From positions 186,001 through 250,000 of the forward strand of contig NZ_JABJXS010000003.1 of assembly GCF_013155275.1 (NCBI RefSeq): 64,000 bases of DNA, written 5' to 3'. Below, piece after piece: positions 11,164-23,600 of the stretch. The position numbers and the translations under genes were made by a program. Every line of letters begins with the position of its first letter. Position 1 is the first letter of the stretch. Source of the stretch: Brenneria sp. hezel4-2-4. Its GTDB lineage: Bacteria > Pseudomonadota > Gammaproteobacteria > Enterobacterales > Enterobacteriaceae. The notes under the pieces were generated by a model that had not been told where the DNA came from, ran no database searches, and saw nothing but the letters and a program-made list of their open reading frames with translations.

Positions 11164-12021
11164 TTGCTGAAGTATCGCCTGATTACAGCTTTAATTTTAA
11201 TTCCGATTGTTATCGCAGCACTGTTTTTGTTGCCCCCGGTGGGCTTTACGCTGGTGACGCTGGCTGTTTGCATGTTGGCCGCCTGGGAATGGGGACAACT
11301 TGCCGGGTTCGCCTCCTATGGTCAGCGGCTTTGGTTGGCTATTCTGTGCGGTTTTTTGCTGGCGCTGATGTTGTTGACGCTTCCGGCGTACCATTATTCG
11401 ATACATGTACCGCAAGTCAGCGCCGCGCTCTGGGTTTCTCTCGCCTGGTGGCTGATCGCGCTGTTTCTGGTTCTGTTCTATCCCGCTTCCGCAGCCTTAT
11501 GGCGCCATTCGCGTGTTCTGCGTGTGGTCTTCGGGGTCGTCACGATCGTTCCTTTTTTCTGGGGGATGGTCGCCCTTCGTCAATATAATTATGATGTGAA
11601 TTCTTTTATCGGCGCCTGGTGGCTGTTGTATGTCATGCTGCTGGTGTGGGGAGCGGACAGCGGCGCCTATATGTTTGGAAAATTGTTTGGCAAGCGTAAA
11701 CTGGCGCCGAAAGTTTCCCCGGGAAAAACCTGGGAAGGTCTAATCGGCGGGCTGATCACCTCAGCCGTGATTTCCCTGCTGTTCAGCCGTTATGCTCCTT
11801 TGACCGTTGCGTCATCGACGCTGCTGGTCTGTTCCATTGTGGCGGTGTTGGCGTCGGTGCTGGGTGATTTGACCGAAAGCATGTTTAAACGCGAAGCCGG
11901 CATTAAAGACAGCAGTCATTTGATCCCCGGACACGGCGGCGTATTGGACCGTATTGATAGCCTGACAGCAGCCGTACCGGTGTTTTCCTGCCTGATGCTG
12001 TTGATATTTAAAGCCGTTTAG
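11164..12021 (+). CDS. cdsA: Phosphatidate cytidylyltransferase (CDP-diglyceride synthase)
   Basis: Converts phosphatidate and CTP to CDP-diacylglycerol in the inner membrane, the branch point to all phospholipids. The start is a TTG (11164) preceded by AGGGGGA, and the protein then reads as E. coli CdsA (MLKYRLI). About eight hydrophobic segments are visible. The family signature SMFKREAGIKDSSHLIPGHGG runs from about residue 239 and continues to a final DR pair. Total 285 residues, the family length. Confidence 0.97.
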   Translation: MLKYRLITALILIPIVIAALFLLPPVGFTLVTLAVCMLAAWEWGQLAGFASYGQRLWLAILCGFLLALMLLTLPAYHYSIHVPQVSAALWVSLAWWLIALFLVLFYPASAALWRHSRVLRVVFGVVTIVPFFWGMVALRQYNYDVNSFIGAWWLLYVMLLVWGADSGAYMFGKLFGKRKLAPKVSPGKTWEGLIGGLITSAVISLLFSRYAPLTVASSTLLVCSIVAVLASVLGDLTESMFKREAGIKDSSHLIPGHGGVLDRIDSLTAAVPVFSCLMLLIFKAV

Positions 12022-12043
12022 CATGAGACGTTAGAGACTATTT

Positions 12044-13399
12044 ATGATGAATTTCCTCTGGAGCCTGGCCGCATTTATCATCGCATTGGGGATATTGATC
12101 ACCGTGCATGAGTTTGGCCACTTCTGGGTAGCTCGTCGTTGCGGCGTTAAAGTCGAGCGTTTTTCCGTCGGTTTCGGTCGGGCATTGTGGCGCCGCCGCG
12201 ACCGGCTCGGCACTGAATATGTTATCGCCCTGATTCCGCTTGGCGGTTATGTCAAAATGCTTGATGAGCGCGTCGATAGCGTCGCGCCGGAATTTCGTCA
12301 TCAATCATTTAATAGCAAAACCGTCTGGCAGCGCGCCGCTATCGTCAGCGCGGGGCCTATCGCCAATTTCCTGTTTGCCATCGTCGCGTATTGGCTGGTG
12401 TTTATTATCGGGGTGCCGGGCGTTCGTCCCGTGGTTGGTGAAATATTGCCCAACTCTATCGCATCGCAGGCTGAAATGTCGGCAGGAATTGAACTAAAGT
12501 CGGTTGACGGCATCGAAACGCCTGACTGGGATACGGCGCGTCTGGCCCTGATCGGCAAAATCGGCGACAGTGAAGTTGTGATTGGCGCTGCGCCTTTAGG
12601 CTCCAATCAGGTAGTGCGCAAAACGCTGGATCTGCGTGACTGGCAGTTTGAGCCGGACAAACAGGATCCGGCGACCTCGCTGGGGATGGTTCCCCGGGGG
12701 CCGCAGATTGAAGCCGTGCTTGCTCAGGTACAACCCGGGTCGGCGGCAGAAAAAGCGGGTTTACAAGTTGGGGACAGGATCGTTAAAGTCGGCGGGCAGG
12801 TTTTAACGCACTGGCGGTCTTTTGTTACGGCGGTTCGCGACAATCCCGGTCAAAATATTGCGCTGGATATTGAGCGAGGCGGTGTAACATTGCCCCTGAC
12901 CTTGACACCCGACAGCAAGTCGGTAGGTAATGGCGGGACGGAGGGGTTTGCCGGCGTAATGCCGACGGTGACGCCGCTGCCTGAGGAATACAGAACGGTA
13001 CGTCAGTATGGGCCGTTTAGCGCCATCTATCAGGCAACAGATAAAACCTGGCAATTGATGAAGTTGACCGTCAGTATGTTAGGCAAACTGGTAACGGGTG
13101 ATGTTAAGCTGAATAACCTGAGCGGTCCGATCTCGATTGCTCAGGGCGCAGGAATGTCAGCGGATTACGGATTGATTTACTACCTGATGTTTTTGGCCTT
13201 AATCAGCGTCAATCTGGGGATCATCAATTTGTTCCCGCTGCCGGTATTGGATGGTGGACACCTGCTCTTTCTTGCGGTTGAAAAACTGAAGGGCAGGCCG
13301 GTTTCTGAGCGTGTGCAGGACTTTAGCTACCGCATCGGTACGGTGTTGCTGATGTTGTTAATGGGACTCGCACTTTTCAATGATTTCTCTCGCCTTTAG
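12044..13399 (+). CDS. rseP: Sigma-E regulating site-2 protease RseP
   Basis: An inner-membrane zinc metalloprotease that makes the second cut in anti-sigma factor RseA and also clears signal peptides. The zinc motif HEFGH is at residues 22-26 in the first membrane segment. Two tandem PDZ domains occupy the periplasmic middle, and the third zinc ligand is in the [12 protein letters not shown] block near the C-terminus. The length, 451, compares with 450 in E. coli. bamA follows after 35 bases, linking envelope stress control with outer-membrane assembly genes. Confidence 0.97.
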   Translation: MMNFLWSLAAFIIALGILITVHEFGHFWVARRCGVKVERFSVGFGRALWRRRDRLGTEYVIALIPLGGYVKMLDERVDSVAPEFRHQSFNSKTVWQRAAIVSAGPIANFLFAIVAYWLVFIIGVPGVRPVVGEILPNSIASQAEMSAGIELKSVDGIETPDWDTARLALIGKIGDSEVVIGAAPLGSNQVVRKTLDLRDWQFEPDKQDPATSLGMVPRGPQIEAVLAQVQPGSAAEKAGLQVGDRIVKVGGQVLTHWRSFVTAVRDNPGQNIALDIERGGVTLPLTLTPDSKSVGNGGTEGFAGVMPTVTPLPEEYRTVRQYGPFSAIYQATDKTWQLMKLTVSMLGKLVTGDVKLNNLSGPISIAQGAGMSADYGLIYYLMFLALISVNLGIINLFPLPVLDGGHLLFLAVEKLKGRPVSERVQDFSYRIGTVLLMLLMGLALFNDFSRL

Positions 13400-13434
13400 G
13401 CGTGAGATTAGGTTAGGAAAAACGCATAACAACG

Positions 13435-15864
13435 ATGGCGATGAAAAAGTTGCTCATAGCGTCGCTGCTGTTTAGCAGCGCCACCGTATACGGTGCAGAC
13501 GGGTTCGTAGTGAAGGACATTCATTTCGAGGGCCTGCAACGGGTTGCCGTCGGGGCGGCACTACTCAGTATGCCAGTGCGTGTTGGTGATACCGTCAGTG
13601 ATGATGATATCGGTAATACCATCCGCGCTTTGTTCGCTACCGGAAATTTTGAAGATGTCCGTGTCCTGCGCGATGGCGAAACGCTGATCGTGCAGGTCAA
13701 GGAGCGTCCGACAATCGCCAGCGTGACCTTTTCCGGCAACAAGTCGGTAAAAGACGACATGCTGAAGGAGAATCTGGAGGCATCCGGCGTGCGGGTCGGT
13801 GAAGCGCTGGACCGTACCGCGCTTTCCAGCATTGAGAAAGGGCTGGAAGATTTCTATTACAGCGTCGGCAAGTACAGCGCGTCGGTCAAAGCGGTCGTCA
13901 CGCCGTTGCCCCGTAACCGCGTCGATCTGAAGCTGGTGTTCACCGAAGGGGTGTCCGCCAAGATCCAGCAGATCAATATCGTCGGCAATAAAGCATTCAG
14001 TTCCGATGAGCTGATCTCCCGTTTCCAACTGCGCGACGAAGTGCCGTGGTGGAACGTGGTCGGCGATCGCAAATATCAGAAACAAAAACTGTCCGGCGAC
14101 CTCGAAACGTTGCGCAGCTTTTATCTGGATCGCGGTTACGCGCGGTTCAACATTGATTCCACTCAGGTTAGTCTGACGCCCGATAAAAAGGGCATCTACA
14201 TTACGATTAACCTGACCGAAGGCGATCAATATAAATTGTCCGGCGTAGCCGTTAAGGGCAACCTGGCCGGCCATTCAGCGGAAATCGAAGGGTTGACGAA
14301 AATTGAGCCGGGTGAACTGTATAACGGCGCGAAAGTCACCCGCATGGAAGAAGACATCAAAAAGCTATTGGGCCGTTATGGTTATGCCTATCCGCGCGTG
14401 GTGACTCAGCCTGAGATCAACGACGCGGATAAGAGCGTGAGGCTGAATATCAACGTTGATGCCGGCAACCGCTTCTATGTCCGCCGTATCCGTTTTGATG
14501 GCAACGATACCTCCAAAGACTCGGTGCTGCGGCGTGAAATGCGCCAGATGGAAGGCGGCTGGTTAGGCAACGATTTAGTCGAGCAGGGCAAAGAGCGGCT
14601 GAATCGACTGGGCTACTTTGAAAGCGTCGATGTAGAAACCCAACGCGTTCCCGGTACGGCCGATCAGGTGGATGTGACTTACAAAGTCAAAGAGCGCAAC
14701 ACCGGGACGTTTAACTTCGGCGTGGGCTTTGGTACGGAAAGCGGCGTCAGCTTCCAGGCCGGGGTTCAGCAGGATAACTGGCTGGGAACCGGTAATTCTG
14801 TGGGCATCAGCGGGACGAAAAACGACTACCAGACCTATGTCGAGCTGTCGCTGACCGATCCGTACTTCACGGTGGACGGCGTCAGCCTCGGCGGCCGTAT
14901 CTTCTACAACAAGTTTGAAGCCTACGATGCGGATCTGTCTGACTACACCAATACCAGCTACGGTATCGGCAGTACGTTAGGCTTCCCGATCAACGAGAAC
15001 AACTCGCTGCGTTTAGGCGTGGATTACGTCCATAACGACCTGTCGGATATGTTGCCGCAGGTGGCGATGTGGCGCTATCTGGATTCCGTCGGCGTGAATC
15101 CGGAAGTGGTCGCGGAAGGGAACAAATCCAGCGCCGATTTCAGCGCCGATGATTTCTTCCTGAATACCGGCTGGACTTACAACAATCTGGATCGCGGCTA
15201 TTTCCCGACCTCGGGCACCCGCGCTTCCGCCAACGCCAAAGTCACCATTCCCGGTTCGGATAACGAATACTACAAGCTGACGTTTGATTCCGCGACTTAC
15301 GTTCCGCTGAGCGAAAATCGTAACTGGGTGCTGATGGGGCGCGCCCGGGCCGGCTATGCCGATGGTCTGGGCAGCAAAGAAGTGCCGTTCTACGATAACT
15401 TCTATGCCGGCGGTTCGAGTACGGTGCGTGGCTTCCAGTCAAATACCATCGGGCCTAAAGCGGCATATTATCAGTGTGCGACAGGGGCGGCCTCGTATGC
15501 CAATTGTCCGATTGATAAAGACAATCTGGACGATGCGGTCGGCGGTAACGCCATGGCGGTGTTGAGCGCGGAATTGATTGTGCCGACGCCGTTTATCAGC
15601 GAGAAGTACGCCAACTCGGTGCGTACGTCGTTCTTCGTTGATGGCGGTACGGTCTGGGATACCAACTGGGAGAATACGCAGGCGACCATTGATGCGGGCG
15701 TTCCTGATTACAGCAAGCCGGGTAACTTCCGTATTTCCAGCGGTATCGCCCTGCAATGGATGTCTCCGCTTGGGCCATTGGTATTCTCTTATGCCCAGCC
15801 GGTTAAAAAATACGATGGAGACAAGTCGGAGCAGTTCCAGTTTAATATTGGCAAAACCTGGTAA
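13435..15864 (+). CDS. bamA: Outer membrane protein assembly factor BamA
   Basis: The core insertase of the BAM complex, which folds beta-barrel proteins into the outer membrane. It has 809 residues (E. coli 810). The signal peptide covers residues 1-20. Five POTRA domains reach to about residue 420, followed by a 16-strand barrel with the lid-lock [11 protein letters not shown] motif and the C-terminal [10 protein letters not shown] beta-signal. The periplasmic part is near identical to E. coli. Differences cluster in barrel loops, for example around residues 545-565 and 680-700, which are exposed to phage and host. Confidence 0.98.
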   Translation: MAMKKLLIASLLFSSATVYGADGFVVKDIHFEGLQRVAVGAALLSMPVRVGDTVSDDDIGNTIRALFATGNFEDVRVLRDGETLIVQVKERPTIASVTFSGNKSVKDDMLKENLEASGVRVGEALDRTALSSIEKGLEDFYYSVGKYSASVKAVVTPLPRNRVDLKLVFTEGVSAKIQQINIVGNKAFSSDELISRFQLRDEVPWWNVVGDRKYQKQKLSGDLETLRSFYLDRGYARFNIDSTQVSLTPDKKGIYITINLTEGDQYKLSGVAVKGNLAGHSAEIEGLTKIEPGELYNGAKVTRMEEDIKKLLGRYGYAYPRVVTQPEINDADKSVRLNINVDAGNRFYVRRIRFDGNDTSKDSVLRREMRQMEGGWLGNDLVEQGKERLNRLGYFESVDVETQRVPGTADQVDVTYKVKERNTGTFNFGVGFGTESGVSFQAGVQQDNWLGTGNSVGISGTKNDYQTYVELSLTDPYFTVDGVSLGGRIFYNKFEAYDADLSDYTNTSYGIGSTLGFPINENNSLRLGVDYVHNDLSDMLPQVAMWRYLDSVGVNPEVVAEGNKSSADFSADDFFLNTGWTYNNLDRGYFPTSGTRASANAKVTIPGSDNEYYKLTFDSATYVPLSENRNWVLMGRARAGYADGLGSKEVPFYDNFYAGGSSTVRGFQSNTIGPKAAYYQCATGAASYANCPIDKDNLDDAVGGNAMAVLSAELIVPTPFISEKYANSVRTSFFVDGGTVWDTNWENTQATIDAGVPDYSKPGNFRISSGIALQWMSPLGPLVFSYAQPVKKYDGDKSEQFQFNIGKTW

Positions 15865-15986
15865 TGTAACGTCGGCAAGATCGTATGCAAGACAAATCGC
15901 ATAGCGGATATAGGCTGAGAGGCTGATAATGCTATGCACATTGAATGTGTATAAGACACAAATTAGGTTAGGTTGAGGAGTTTATA

Positions 15987-16484
15987 GTGAAAAAGTGGTT
16001 GTGTGCCGCAGGCCTCGGTTTAGCATTGGCTGCTTCAGCCAGCGTTCAAGCTGCTGACAAGATTGCCGTTGTTAACGTATCCAGCATTTTCCAACAGTTG
16101 CCGCAGCGCGAAACGGTCGCTAAGCAGTTGGAAAATGAATTCAAAGGCCGTGCTTCCGAACTGCAAACGATGGAAACCAGTTTGCAGACCAAAATGCAAA
16201 AGTTGCAGCGTGACGGTTCTACCATGAAAGCGAGCGAGCGCAGCAAGATGGAAAAAGACGTTATGGCGCAGCGCGAGCAGTTCTCCACCAAAGCGCAGGC
16301 TTTTGAGCAAGACAATCGCCGTCGCCAGATGGAAGAACGTAACAAAATCCTGACCCGTATTCAGGATGCAGTGAAATCTGTTGCCAGCAAAGAAGGTTAT
16401 GATGTGGTGATCGACGCTAACGCCGTCGCTTATTCCGCCAATGCCAAAGACATTACTGCCGACGTGCTGAAACAGGTTAAATAA
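15987..16484 (+). CDS. skp: Periplasmic chaperone Skp (OmpH)
   Basis: A trimeric jellyfish-shaped chaperone that holds unfolded outer-membrane proteins on the way to BamA. The start is a GTG (15987) with GAGGAG seven bases upstream. The signal peptide covers residues 1-22, with cleavage before ADKIAV. The middle is rich in Lys, Gln and Glu and forms the long helical tentacles. It has 165 residues, and lpxD starts four bases after the stop. Confidence 0.97.
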   Translation: MKKWLCAAGLGLALAASASVQAADKIAVVNVSSIFQQLPQRETVAKQLENEFKGRASELQTMETSLQTKMQKLQRDGSTMKASERSKMEKDVMAQREQFSTKAQAFEQDNRRRQMEERNKILTRIQDAVKSVASKEGYDVVIDANAVAYSANAKDITADVLKQVK

Positions 16485-16487
16485 TTC

Positions 16488-17510
16488 ATGTATTCGATTC
16501 GACTGGATGCGTTAGCACAACAGTTGGATGCGCAATTACACGGTGATGGCAGTCTTGTCATCACCGGTATTGCTTCTATGCATTCAGCGAAATCAGGGCA
16601 GATTACCTTTCTGTCCGACAGTCGCTATCGTGAGCAACTGGCGCAGACGCAGGCCTCCGCCGTCGTACTGACGGAAGCGGATTTACCTTACTGTGAGGTT
16701 GCGGCGCTGGTGGTGAAAAACCCCTATCTGATCTATGCGCGTATGGCGCAACTGATGGATACCACGCCGGCTCCCGCTACGGATATCGCGCCCAGCGCGG
16801 TTATTGCTTCTGATGCGACGTTGGGGCAACAGATTTCCGTCGGGGCGAATGCCGTCATTGAATCCGGTGCGCAACTGGGCGATGGCGTAATCATCGGCCC
16901 GGGCTGTTTTATCGGCAAGAATGCCCGTATTGGCGCCGGCACCCGGCTGTGGGCCAATGTAACGGTTTACCACAGCGTTGAAATTGGCGAACAGTGCCTG
17001 ATTCAATCGGGAACGGTTATCGGTTCCGACGGCTTTGGCTATGCCAACGATCGCGGCAACTGGATCAAGATCCCGCAGTTGGGCACGGTCAGAATCGGCG
17101 ACCGGGTCGAAATCGGCGCAAGCACCACCATCGACCGCGGCGCATTGGATGACACCGTCATCGGCAACGGGGTGATCATTGATAATCAATGCCAGATTGC
17201 GCACAACGTGGTGATTGGCGACAATACGGCCGTGGCCGGCGGCGTCATTATGGCCGGCAGCCTGAAAATCGGTCGTTATTGCATGATCGGTGGAGCCAGT
17301 GTGATCAACGGTCACATGGAGATCTGCGATAAAGTCACGGTGACTGGAATGGGCATGGTAATGAGGCCGATCACCGAACCTGGGGTATACTCTTCGGGCA
17401 TTCCTTTGCAACCCAATAAAGTTTGGCGTAAGACCGCCGCGCTGGTGATGAATATTGATGATATAAGCAAACGGTTAAAAGCCGTTGAACGAAAAGTCGA
17501 TAATAGCTAA
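16488..17510 (+). CDS. lpxD: UDP-3-O-(3-hydroxymyristoyl)glucosamine N-acyltransferase
   Basis: The third step of lipid A synthesis, adding the second 3-hydroxyacyl chain from acyl carrier protein. It has 340 residues (E. coli 341). There is an N-terminal uridine-binding domain to about residue 100, then many hexapeptide repeats of a left-handed beta-helix, with the catalytic His in the QIAHNVVIG block. The C-terminal helix ([12 protein letters not shown]) is as in the E. coli enzyme. Confidence 0.98.
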   Translation: MYSIRLDALAQQLDAQLHGDGSLVITGIASMHSAKSGQITFLSDSRYREQLAQTQASAVVLTEADLPYCEVAALVVKNPYLIYARMAQLMDTTPAPATDIAPSAVIASDATLGQQISVGANAVIESGAQLGDGVIIGPGCFIGKNARIGAGTRLWANVTVYHSVEIGEQCLIQSGTVIGSDGFGYANDRGNWIKIPQLGTVRIGDRVEIGASTTIDRGALDDTVIGNGVIIDNQCQIAHNVVIGDNTAVAGGVIMAGSLKIGRYCMIGGASVINGHMEICDKVTVTGMGMVMRPITEPGVYSSGIPLQPNKVWRKTAALVMNIDDISKRLKAVERKVDNS

Positions 17511-17531
17511 TCACTGGGGTTCCCTTATTTG

Positions 17532-17574
17532 CGGCCTGCCTGAAGATCCCCTTTTTTAGGATCTGAGCAGGCCG
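17532..17574 (+). other. Nested hairpin between lpxD and fabZ
   Basis: GGCCTGC pairs with GCAGGCC, and inside it AGATCC pairs with GGATCT around a T-rich loop. The T-run lies in the loop, not after the stem, so this is not a usual terminator. It may be an RNA processing or stability element within the operon; that role is inference. Confidence 0.55.
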
Positions 17575-17615
17575 TGTTGTTGATGGCATCAGTTTTTATG
17601 GACAGGAAGAGTATT

Positions 17616-18071
17616 TTGACTACTGACACTCATACTCTGCATATTGAAGAGATTTTAGAATTATTACCGCACCGTTTTCCGTTTTTACTGGTTGATCGTG
17701 TCCTGGATTTTCAAGAAGGCAAATTTTTGCGGGCGGTTAAAAACGTCTCTTTCAATGAGCCTTTCTTTCAGGGGCATTTCCCGGGCAAACCTATCTTCCC
17801 AGGGGTGCTGATCCTGGAAGCAATGGCGCAGGCAACGGGTATTCTGGCGTTTAAAAGCGTCGGCAGGCTGGAGCCTGGCGAACTGTATTATTTTGCGGCA
17901 ATTGATGAGGCGCGTTTTAAGCGCCCTGTACAGCCAGGGGATCAAATGATCCTGGAGGTTGAATTCATTAAAGAGCGTCGCGGCGTTGCCCGCTTTAAAG
18001 GTGTCGCCAAGGTTGATGGCGAAATCGCCTGCGAAGCGTCAATGATGTGCGCTCGTCGTCGGGAGGCCTGA
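17616..18071 (+). CDS. fabZ: 3-hydroxyacyl-[acyl-carrier-protein] dehydratase FabZ
   Basis: Dehydrates 3-hydroxyacyl-ACP in fatty acid elongation and competes with LpxA for 3-hydroxymyristoyl-ACP. I place the start at the TTG (17616) preceded by AGGAAG, which yields 151 residues, the exact E. coli length and start type. An upstream ATG would add 14 unconserved residues. The hot-dog-fold active site [12 protein letters not shown] with catalytic His, and the Glu in [11 protein letters not shown], are intact. lpxA starts five bases after the stop. Confidence 0.96.
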   Translation: MTTDTHTLHIEEILELLPHRFPFLLVDRVLDFQEGKFLRAVKNVSFNEPFFQGHFPGKPIFPGVLILEAMAQATGILAFKSVGRLEPGELYYFAAIDEARFKRPVQPGDQMILEVEFIKERRGVARFKGVAKVDGEIACEASMMCARRREA

Positions 18072-18075
18072 TAAC

Positions 18076-18864
18076 GTGATTGATCAAACCGCCTTTGTTC
18101 ATCCCAGCTCCATTGTTGAAGATGGCGCTATCATTGGTGCCGGTGTCCATATCGGCCCATTCTGCCATATCGGTTCTCAGGTTGAGATCGGTGCAGGTAC
18201 TGTGCTGAAGTCGCATATTGTGGTTAATGGCATCACCAGGATTGGCCGCGATAACGAAATCTATCAATTCGCCTCGATTGGCGAAGTGAATCAGGATCTG
18301 AAATATGCAGGAGAGCCGACTCGCGTGGAAGTCGGCGATCGTAACCGTATACGCGAGAGCGTCACGATTCATCGTGGCACGGAGCAGGGCGGTGGGTTGA
18401 CTAAAGTCGGCAGCGATAATTTGCTGATGATCAACACGCATATCGCGCATGACTGTGTAATTGGCGACCGCTGTATTCTTGCCAATAATGCGACGTTGGG
18501 CGGACACGTGTCCGTGGATGATTTTGCGATCATCGGCGGCATGACGGCGGTGCATCAATTTTGCATCATCGGCGCGCATGTGATGGTCGGCGGATGCTCT
18601 GGCGTGGCGCAGGATGTGCCGCCATTCGTGATTGCGCAGGGCAACCATGCCACGCCGTTTGGCCTGAACATTGAAGGGCTGAAGCGCCGTGGTTTTGAGA
18701 AAGAAACCCAGCATGCTATCCGCAATGTGTACAAGCTGATTTACCGCAGCGGCAAAACGCTGGATGAGGTAAAACCGGAAATTGAGGCGCTGGCGGTGGA
18801 ACACCCGGCCGTACAGGCGTTTATCGATTTCTTCGCCCGTTCGACCCGCGGCATCATTCGTTAA
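18076..18864 (+). CDS. lpxA: UDP-N-acetylglucosamine acyltransferase LpxA
   Basis: The first step of lipid A synthesis, moving 3-hydroxymyristate from ACP to UDP-GlcNAc. The start is a GTG at 18076. It has 262 residues as in E. coli. It consists of left-handed beta-helix hexapeptide repeats, with the catalytic His in [11 protein letters not shown], followed by a C-terminal helical domain. It overlaps in function with fabZ, which shares its substrate, and lpxB follows after three bases. Confidence 0.98.
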   Translation: MIDQTAFVHPSSIVEDGAIIGAGVHIGPFCHIGSQVEIGAGTVLKSHIVVNGITRIGRDNEIYQFASIGEVNQDLKYAGEPTRVEVGDRNRIRESVTIHRGTEQGGGLTKVGSDNLLMINTHIAHDCVIGDRCILANNATLGGHVSVDDFAIIGGMTAVHQFCIIGAHVMVGGCSGVAQDVPPFVIAQGNHATPFGLNIEGLKRRGFEKETQHAIRNVYKLIYRSGKTLDEVKPEIEALAVEHPAVQAFIDFFARSTRGIIR

Positions 18865-18867
18865 TCC

Positions 18868-20016
18868 ATGCCGCCGCGTCCTTTGGTTATTGGATTGGTC
18901 GCCGGAGAAACCTCCGGCGATATTCTGGGCGCCGGATTGATTCGCGCGTTGAAAGCGAAAGCGCCTGATGCGCGTTTTGTTGGCGTCGCCGGGCCGCGCA
19001 TGCAGGCGGAAGGTTGTGAAGCCTGGTACGAGATGGAAGAGCTGGCGGTTATGGGCATCGTCGAGGTGCTCGAACGTTTACCGCGCTTGCTTAAAATTCG
19101 TCGGGACTTGACGCAGCGTTTCACCGCGCTTAAGCCCGACGTTTTTGTCGGTATCGATGCCCCGGATTTTAATATCACGCTGGAAGGCAGCCTGAAGCAG
19201 CGTGGGATCAACACCATTCATTATGTCAGCCCCTCCGTGTGGGCCTGGCGTCAAAAGCGCGTTTTTAAAATCGGCAAGGCCACCAATCTGGTGCTGGCGT
19301 TTTTGCCTTTTGAAAAAGCGTTTTACGATCGTTTCAACGTTCCCTGTCGTTTTATCGGCCATACCATGGCGGACGCCATGCCCTTGCAGCCGGACAAACA
19401 GGCCGCCAGGGCAACGCTTGGGATCCCGGCCGACAGTCTCTGTCTGGCGTTGTTGCCCGGCAGCCGCGGCGCTGAAGTGGAGATGCTCAGCGCCGACTTT
19501 CTGAATACCGCCCGGTTATTGCGTCAGCGCTTTCCTGCGCTGGAAATTGTCGTTCCGCTGGTGAATGACAAGCGTCTCGAACAGTTTGAGCGGATAAAAA
19601 ATGCCGTAGCGCCTGATCTGCCGGTTCATATACTGGATGGGCAAGCGCGGGAGGCGATGGTCGCCAGCGACGCAACCTTACTGGCTTCGGGAACCGCGGC
19701 GTTGGAGTGTATGCTGGCGAAATGCCCGATGGTGGTGGGCTATCGGATGAAACCGTTCACTTTCTGGCTGGCGCAGAAGCTGGTGAAGACGCCGTGGGTT
19801 TCTCTGCCGAATCTGCTGGCCGGACGCGAGCTGGTGACGGAACTGCTACAGACCGATTGTACGCCGGATAAACTGGCGGCGGCATTGATGCCGTGGCTGG
19901 CCGATAAAAACCAAACGGCCGCTTTGCAGGCGACGTTTTTGGATTTGCATCAGCAGATTCGATGTAATGCCGACGAGCAGGCGGCACAAGCCGTACTGGA
20001 ATTAGTAAAATCATGA
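18868..20016 (+). CDS. lpxB: Lipid-A-disaccharide synthase LpxB
   Basis: Joins UDP-diacylglucosamine and lipid X to the beta-1,6 disaccharide of lipid A. It is a GT19 family glycosyltransferase at the inner face of the membrane. It has 382 residues, as in E. coli. Conserved blocks include [13 protein letters not shown], the [11 protein letters not shown] substrate region and [13 protein letters not shown]. Its stop overlaps the rnhB start as ATGA, implying translational coupling. Confidence 0.98.
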   Translation: MPPRPLVIGLVAGETSGDILGAGLIRALKAKAPDARFVGVAGPRMQAEGCEAWYEMEELAVMGIVEVLERLPRLLKIRRDLTQRFTALKPDVFVGIDAPDFNITLEGSLKQRGINTIHYVSPSVWAWRQKRVFKIGKATNLVLAFLPFEKAFYDRFNVPCRFIGHTMADAMPLQPDKQAARATLGIPADSLCLALLPGSRGAEVEMLSADFLNTARLLRQRFPALEIVVPLVNDKRLEQFERIKNAVAPDLPVHILDGQAREAMVASDATLLASGTAALECMLAKCPMVVGYRMKPFTFWLAQKLVKTPWVSLPNLLAGRELVTELLQTDCTPDKLAAALMPWLADKNQTAALQATFLDLHQQIRCNADEQAAQAVLELVKS

Positions 20017-20612
20017 GTGAGATGTTTATCTACCCGCCGGCTTACTGTTGTATTGCGGGGGTTGACGAAGTGGGGCGCGGGCCGCTGGTTGGGGCCGTCG
20101 TCACCGCCGCCGTTATTCTCGATCCTTCCCGGCCTATCGTCGGGTTGGCGGATTCAAAGCAACTGAGTGAAAAACGCCGGCTGGCGCTTTATGATGAGAT
20201 AAAAGAAAAAGCGCTGTCCTGGAGCCTCGGACGGGCGGAGCCGGAAGAGATAGATCGGTTGAATATTCTGCATGCCACTATGCTGGCGATGCAGCGGGCC
20301 GTGGCCGGACTGGCGTTGACGCCGGATTTTGTCTTGATCGACGGTAATCGCTGTCCTGTTTTGCCCATGCCGGCGCAAGCGGTGGTGAAAGGCGATAGCC
20401 GTGTGGCGGAGATCAGCGCGGCCTCCATCATGGCCAAGGTTACACGCGACCGTGAAATGGTGGCGCTGGATAAACTTTTTCCGGCATACGGTTTTGCGCA
20501 GCACAAAGGTTATCCGACCGCTTTCCATTTAGAGAAACTGGCGGTGCTGGGCGCCACCGCGTTCCATCGCCGGAGTTTCGCCCCGGTTAAACGGGCGTTG
20601 GGACTGGCTTAA
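20013..20612 (+). CDS. rnhB: Ribonuclease HII
   Basis: Cuts RNA in RNA-DNA hybrids and removes single ribonucleotides from DNA. It has 199 residues (E. coli 198). The [10 protein letters not shown] motif carries the first two acidic catalytic residues. The later Asp residues are in VLIDGN and KVTRDREM. It overlaps lpxB by four bases, and dnaE follows after 71 bases, as in E. coli. Confidence 0.98.
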   Translation: MSEMFIYPPAYCCIAGVDEVGRGPLVGAVVTAAVILDPSRPIVGLADSKQLSEKRRLALYDEIKEKALSWSLGRAEPEEIDRLNILHATMLAMQRAVAGLALTPDFVLIDGNRCPVLPMPAQAVVKGDSRVAEISAASIMAKVTRDREMVALDKLFPAYGFAQHKGYPTAFHLEKLAVLGATAFHRRSFAPVKRALGLA

Positions 20613-20683
20613 TCATCATTAACTCTTGGCTCGGTGGTGGCTTATCGCCGTGCTGACTAATCGATAAATTCTGGGATCTGGAG

Positions 20684-23600
20684 ATGGCCGAACCACGTTT
20701 TGTTCACCTGCGTGTGCACAGTGACTATTCCATGATCGATGGGCTGGCTAAGGTCGGGCCGCTGGTAAAGAAAGCGGCGGCGATGGGCATGCCGGCTTTG
20801 GCGATTACCGACTTCACCAACCTGTGCGGACTGGTGAAGTTCTATGGCGGCGCGCATGGCGCCGGCATCAAACCCATAATCGGCGCCGATGTGTTTGTCG
20901 CAAGTGAAGAATTAGGCGATGAACTGGCTCACCTCACCATACTGGCGATGGATAACGAAGGCTACCAGAATCTCACGCTGTTGATTTCCCACGCTTATCA
21001 GCGCGGCTACGGGGCCGAAGGCCCAACGATAGATCGCGACTGGCTGATTGAGCGCAATAACGGACTACTGCTGTTATCCGGCGGCCGCCACGGCGACGTC
21101 GGCAAGTTTATACTGCGCGGCAACCAGACGCAGGCCGAGCAGTGTCTGGCATTTTATCAGCAATATTTCCCCGATCGTTATTACCTGGAACTGATCCGCA
21201 CCAGCCGTCCCGACGAAGAAAGCTATCTGCATGCCGCCGTTGAACTGGCGACCAAACATGGGCTGCCGGTTGTGGCGACCAACGATGTGCGTTTTATTAG
21301 TGAAGATGATTTTGATGCGCACGAAATCCGCGTGGCGATCCACGACGGTTATACGCTCGACGACCCCAAGCGGCCGCGAAATTACAGTCCGCAGCAATAT
21401 ATGCGTACTGAAGAGGAAATGTGCGAGCTATTCGCCGATATCCCCGAAGCTTTGGCTAACAGCGTAGAGATTGCCAAACGCTGTAACGTGACCATTCGGT
21501 TGGGCGAATACTTCCTGCCGCAGTTCCCGACCGGGGATATGACTACCGAGGATTATCTGGTCAAGCGGGCCAAAGAGGGGCTGGAGGAGCGTCTCGAATT
21601 TCTGTTCCCCGATCCGCAAGAACGGGCGCAAAAGCGCCCTGAATATGATGAACGTCTGGATATTGAACTTAAAGTCATCAACCAGATGGGATTCCCCGGT
21701 TACTTTCTGATCGTGATGGAGTTTATTCAGTGGTCCAAAGACAACGACGTGCCGGTGGGGCCGGGGCGTGGCTCGGGCGCCGGTTCTTTGGTGGCGTATT
21801 CGCTGAAAATCACCGATCTGGATCCGCTGGAGTTTGACCTACTGTTCGAACGTTTTCTGAACCCCGAGCGTGTCTCCATGCCTGACTTTGACGTCGATTT
21901 CTGCATGGAAAAACGCGATCTGGTGATCGATCACGTGGCCGATATGTATGGCCGCGATGCGGTATCGCAGATAATTACCTTCGGCACCATGGCCGCGAAA
22001 GCGGTCATCCGCGACGTTGGGCGGGTGCTGGGCCATCCTTATGGTTTTGTCGATCGCATTTCCAAACTGGTTCCTCCCGATCCGGGGATGACGCTGGAAA
22101 AAGCGTTCGCGGCGGAACCGCAATTACCTGAAATTTATGAAGCGGATGAGGAGGTCAAAGCCCTCATCGATATGGCGCGCAAGCTGGAAGGGGTGACGCG
22201 CAACGCCGGGAAACACGCCGGCGGGGTGGTGATTTCGCCAACCAAGATCACCGACTTCGCCCCGCTGTACTGCGATGCGGAAGGCAACCATCCGGTTACC
22301 CAGTTTGATAAAAGCGATGTCGAATATGCCGGACTGGTGAAGTTTGACTTCCTTGGCTTGCGCACGCTGACCATCATCGACTGGGCGCTGGAGATGATCA
22401 ACGCCCGACGATCCAAGCAGGGGCTGGAGCCGATAGACATTGCGGCTATCCCGCTCGACGATAAAAAGAGTTTTGACATGCTGCAACGCTCGGAAACCAC
22501 CGCGGTCTTCCAGCTTGAATCGCGCGGCATGAAGGATTTGATCAAACGGCTGAAGCCCGACTGTTTCGAAGATATGATCGCACTGGTGGCGCTGTTTCGC
22601 CCCGGGCCGCTACAGTCCGGCATGGTGGATAACTTTATCGACCGCAAGCACGGCCGTGAAGCGATTTCCTATCCGGACATCGAGTGGCAGCATGAGTCGC
22701 TGAAGCCGGTGCTGGAACCGACCTACGGCATTATCCTGTATCAGGAACAGGTGATGCAGATTGCGCAGGTGCTGGCCGGTTATACGCTGGGCGGCGCGGA
22801 CATGCTGCGTCGGGCGATGGGGAAAAAGAACCCGGTCGAAATGGCCAAACAGCGCGGCGGCTTTGAAGAAGGCGCCAAGTCTCGCGGCGTCGACGGCGAA
22901 CTGGCGGTTAAAATCTTCGATCTGGTGGAAAAATTTGCCGGTTATGGTTTTAACAAATCCCACTCGGCGGCCTACGCGCTGGTTTCCTATCAAACCCTGT
23001 GGTTGAAAGCGCATTATCCGGCCGAGTTCATGGCGGCGGTGATGACCGCCGATATGGACAACACCGATAAAGTGGTCGGGCTGGTTGACGAATGCTGGCG
23101 TATGGGGTTAAAAATCCTGCCGCCGGATATCAACAGCGGGCTTTATCATTTTCACGTCAACGATGACGGTGAAATCGTTTACGGCATCGGCGCGATTAAA
23201 GGCGTAGGCGAAGGGCCTATTGAGGCGATTATCGAGGCGCGCAATCAGGACGGCTATTTCAAAGAGCTGTTTGACCTTTGCGCCCGTACCGATATCAAGA
23301 AACTGAACCGCCGGGTGCTGGAAAAGTTGATTATGTCCGGGGCGTTTGACCGCCTGGGGCCGCATCGCGCCGCGCTGATGAATTCGCTGGGCGATGCGCT
23401 GAAAGCGGCCGATCAGCATGCAAAAGCCGAAGCCATCGGGCAGGTGGATATGTTCGGCGTGCTGGCCGACGCCCCTGAACAGGTCGAGCAGTCTTACAGC
23501 ACGGTGCCGCCGTGGCCGGAGCAGGTGGTGCTGGACGGCGAGCGCGAGACGCTGGGGCTATATCTGACGGGCCACCCGATCACCCAATATCTTAAGGAGA

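Noticed and set aside
13561-14274. Long antisense ORF within bamA, and similar mirrors in rpsB, pyrH and lpxD
   Set aside because: These are shadows caused by codon bias of the strongly conserved genes on the other strand.
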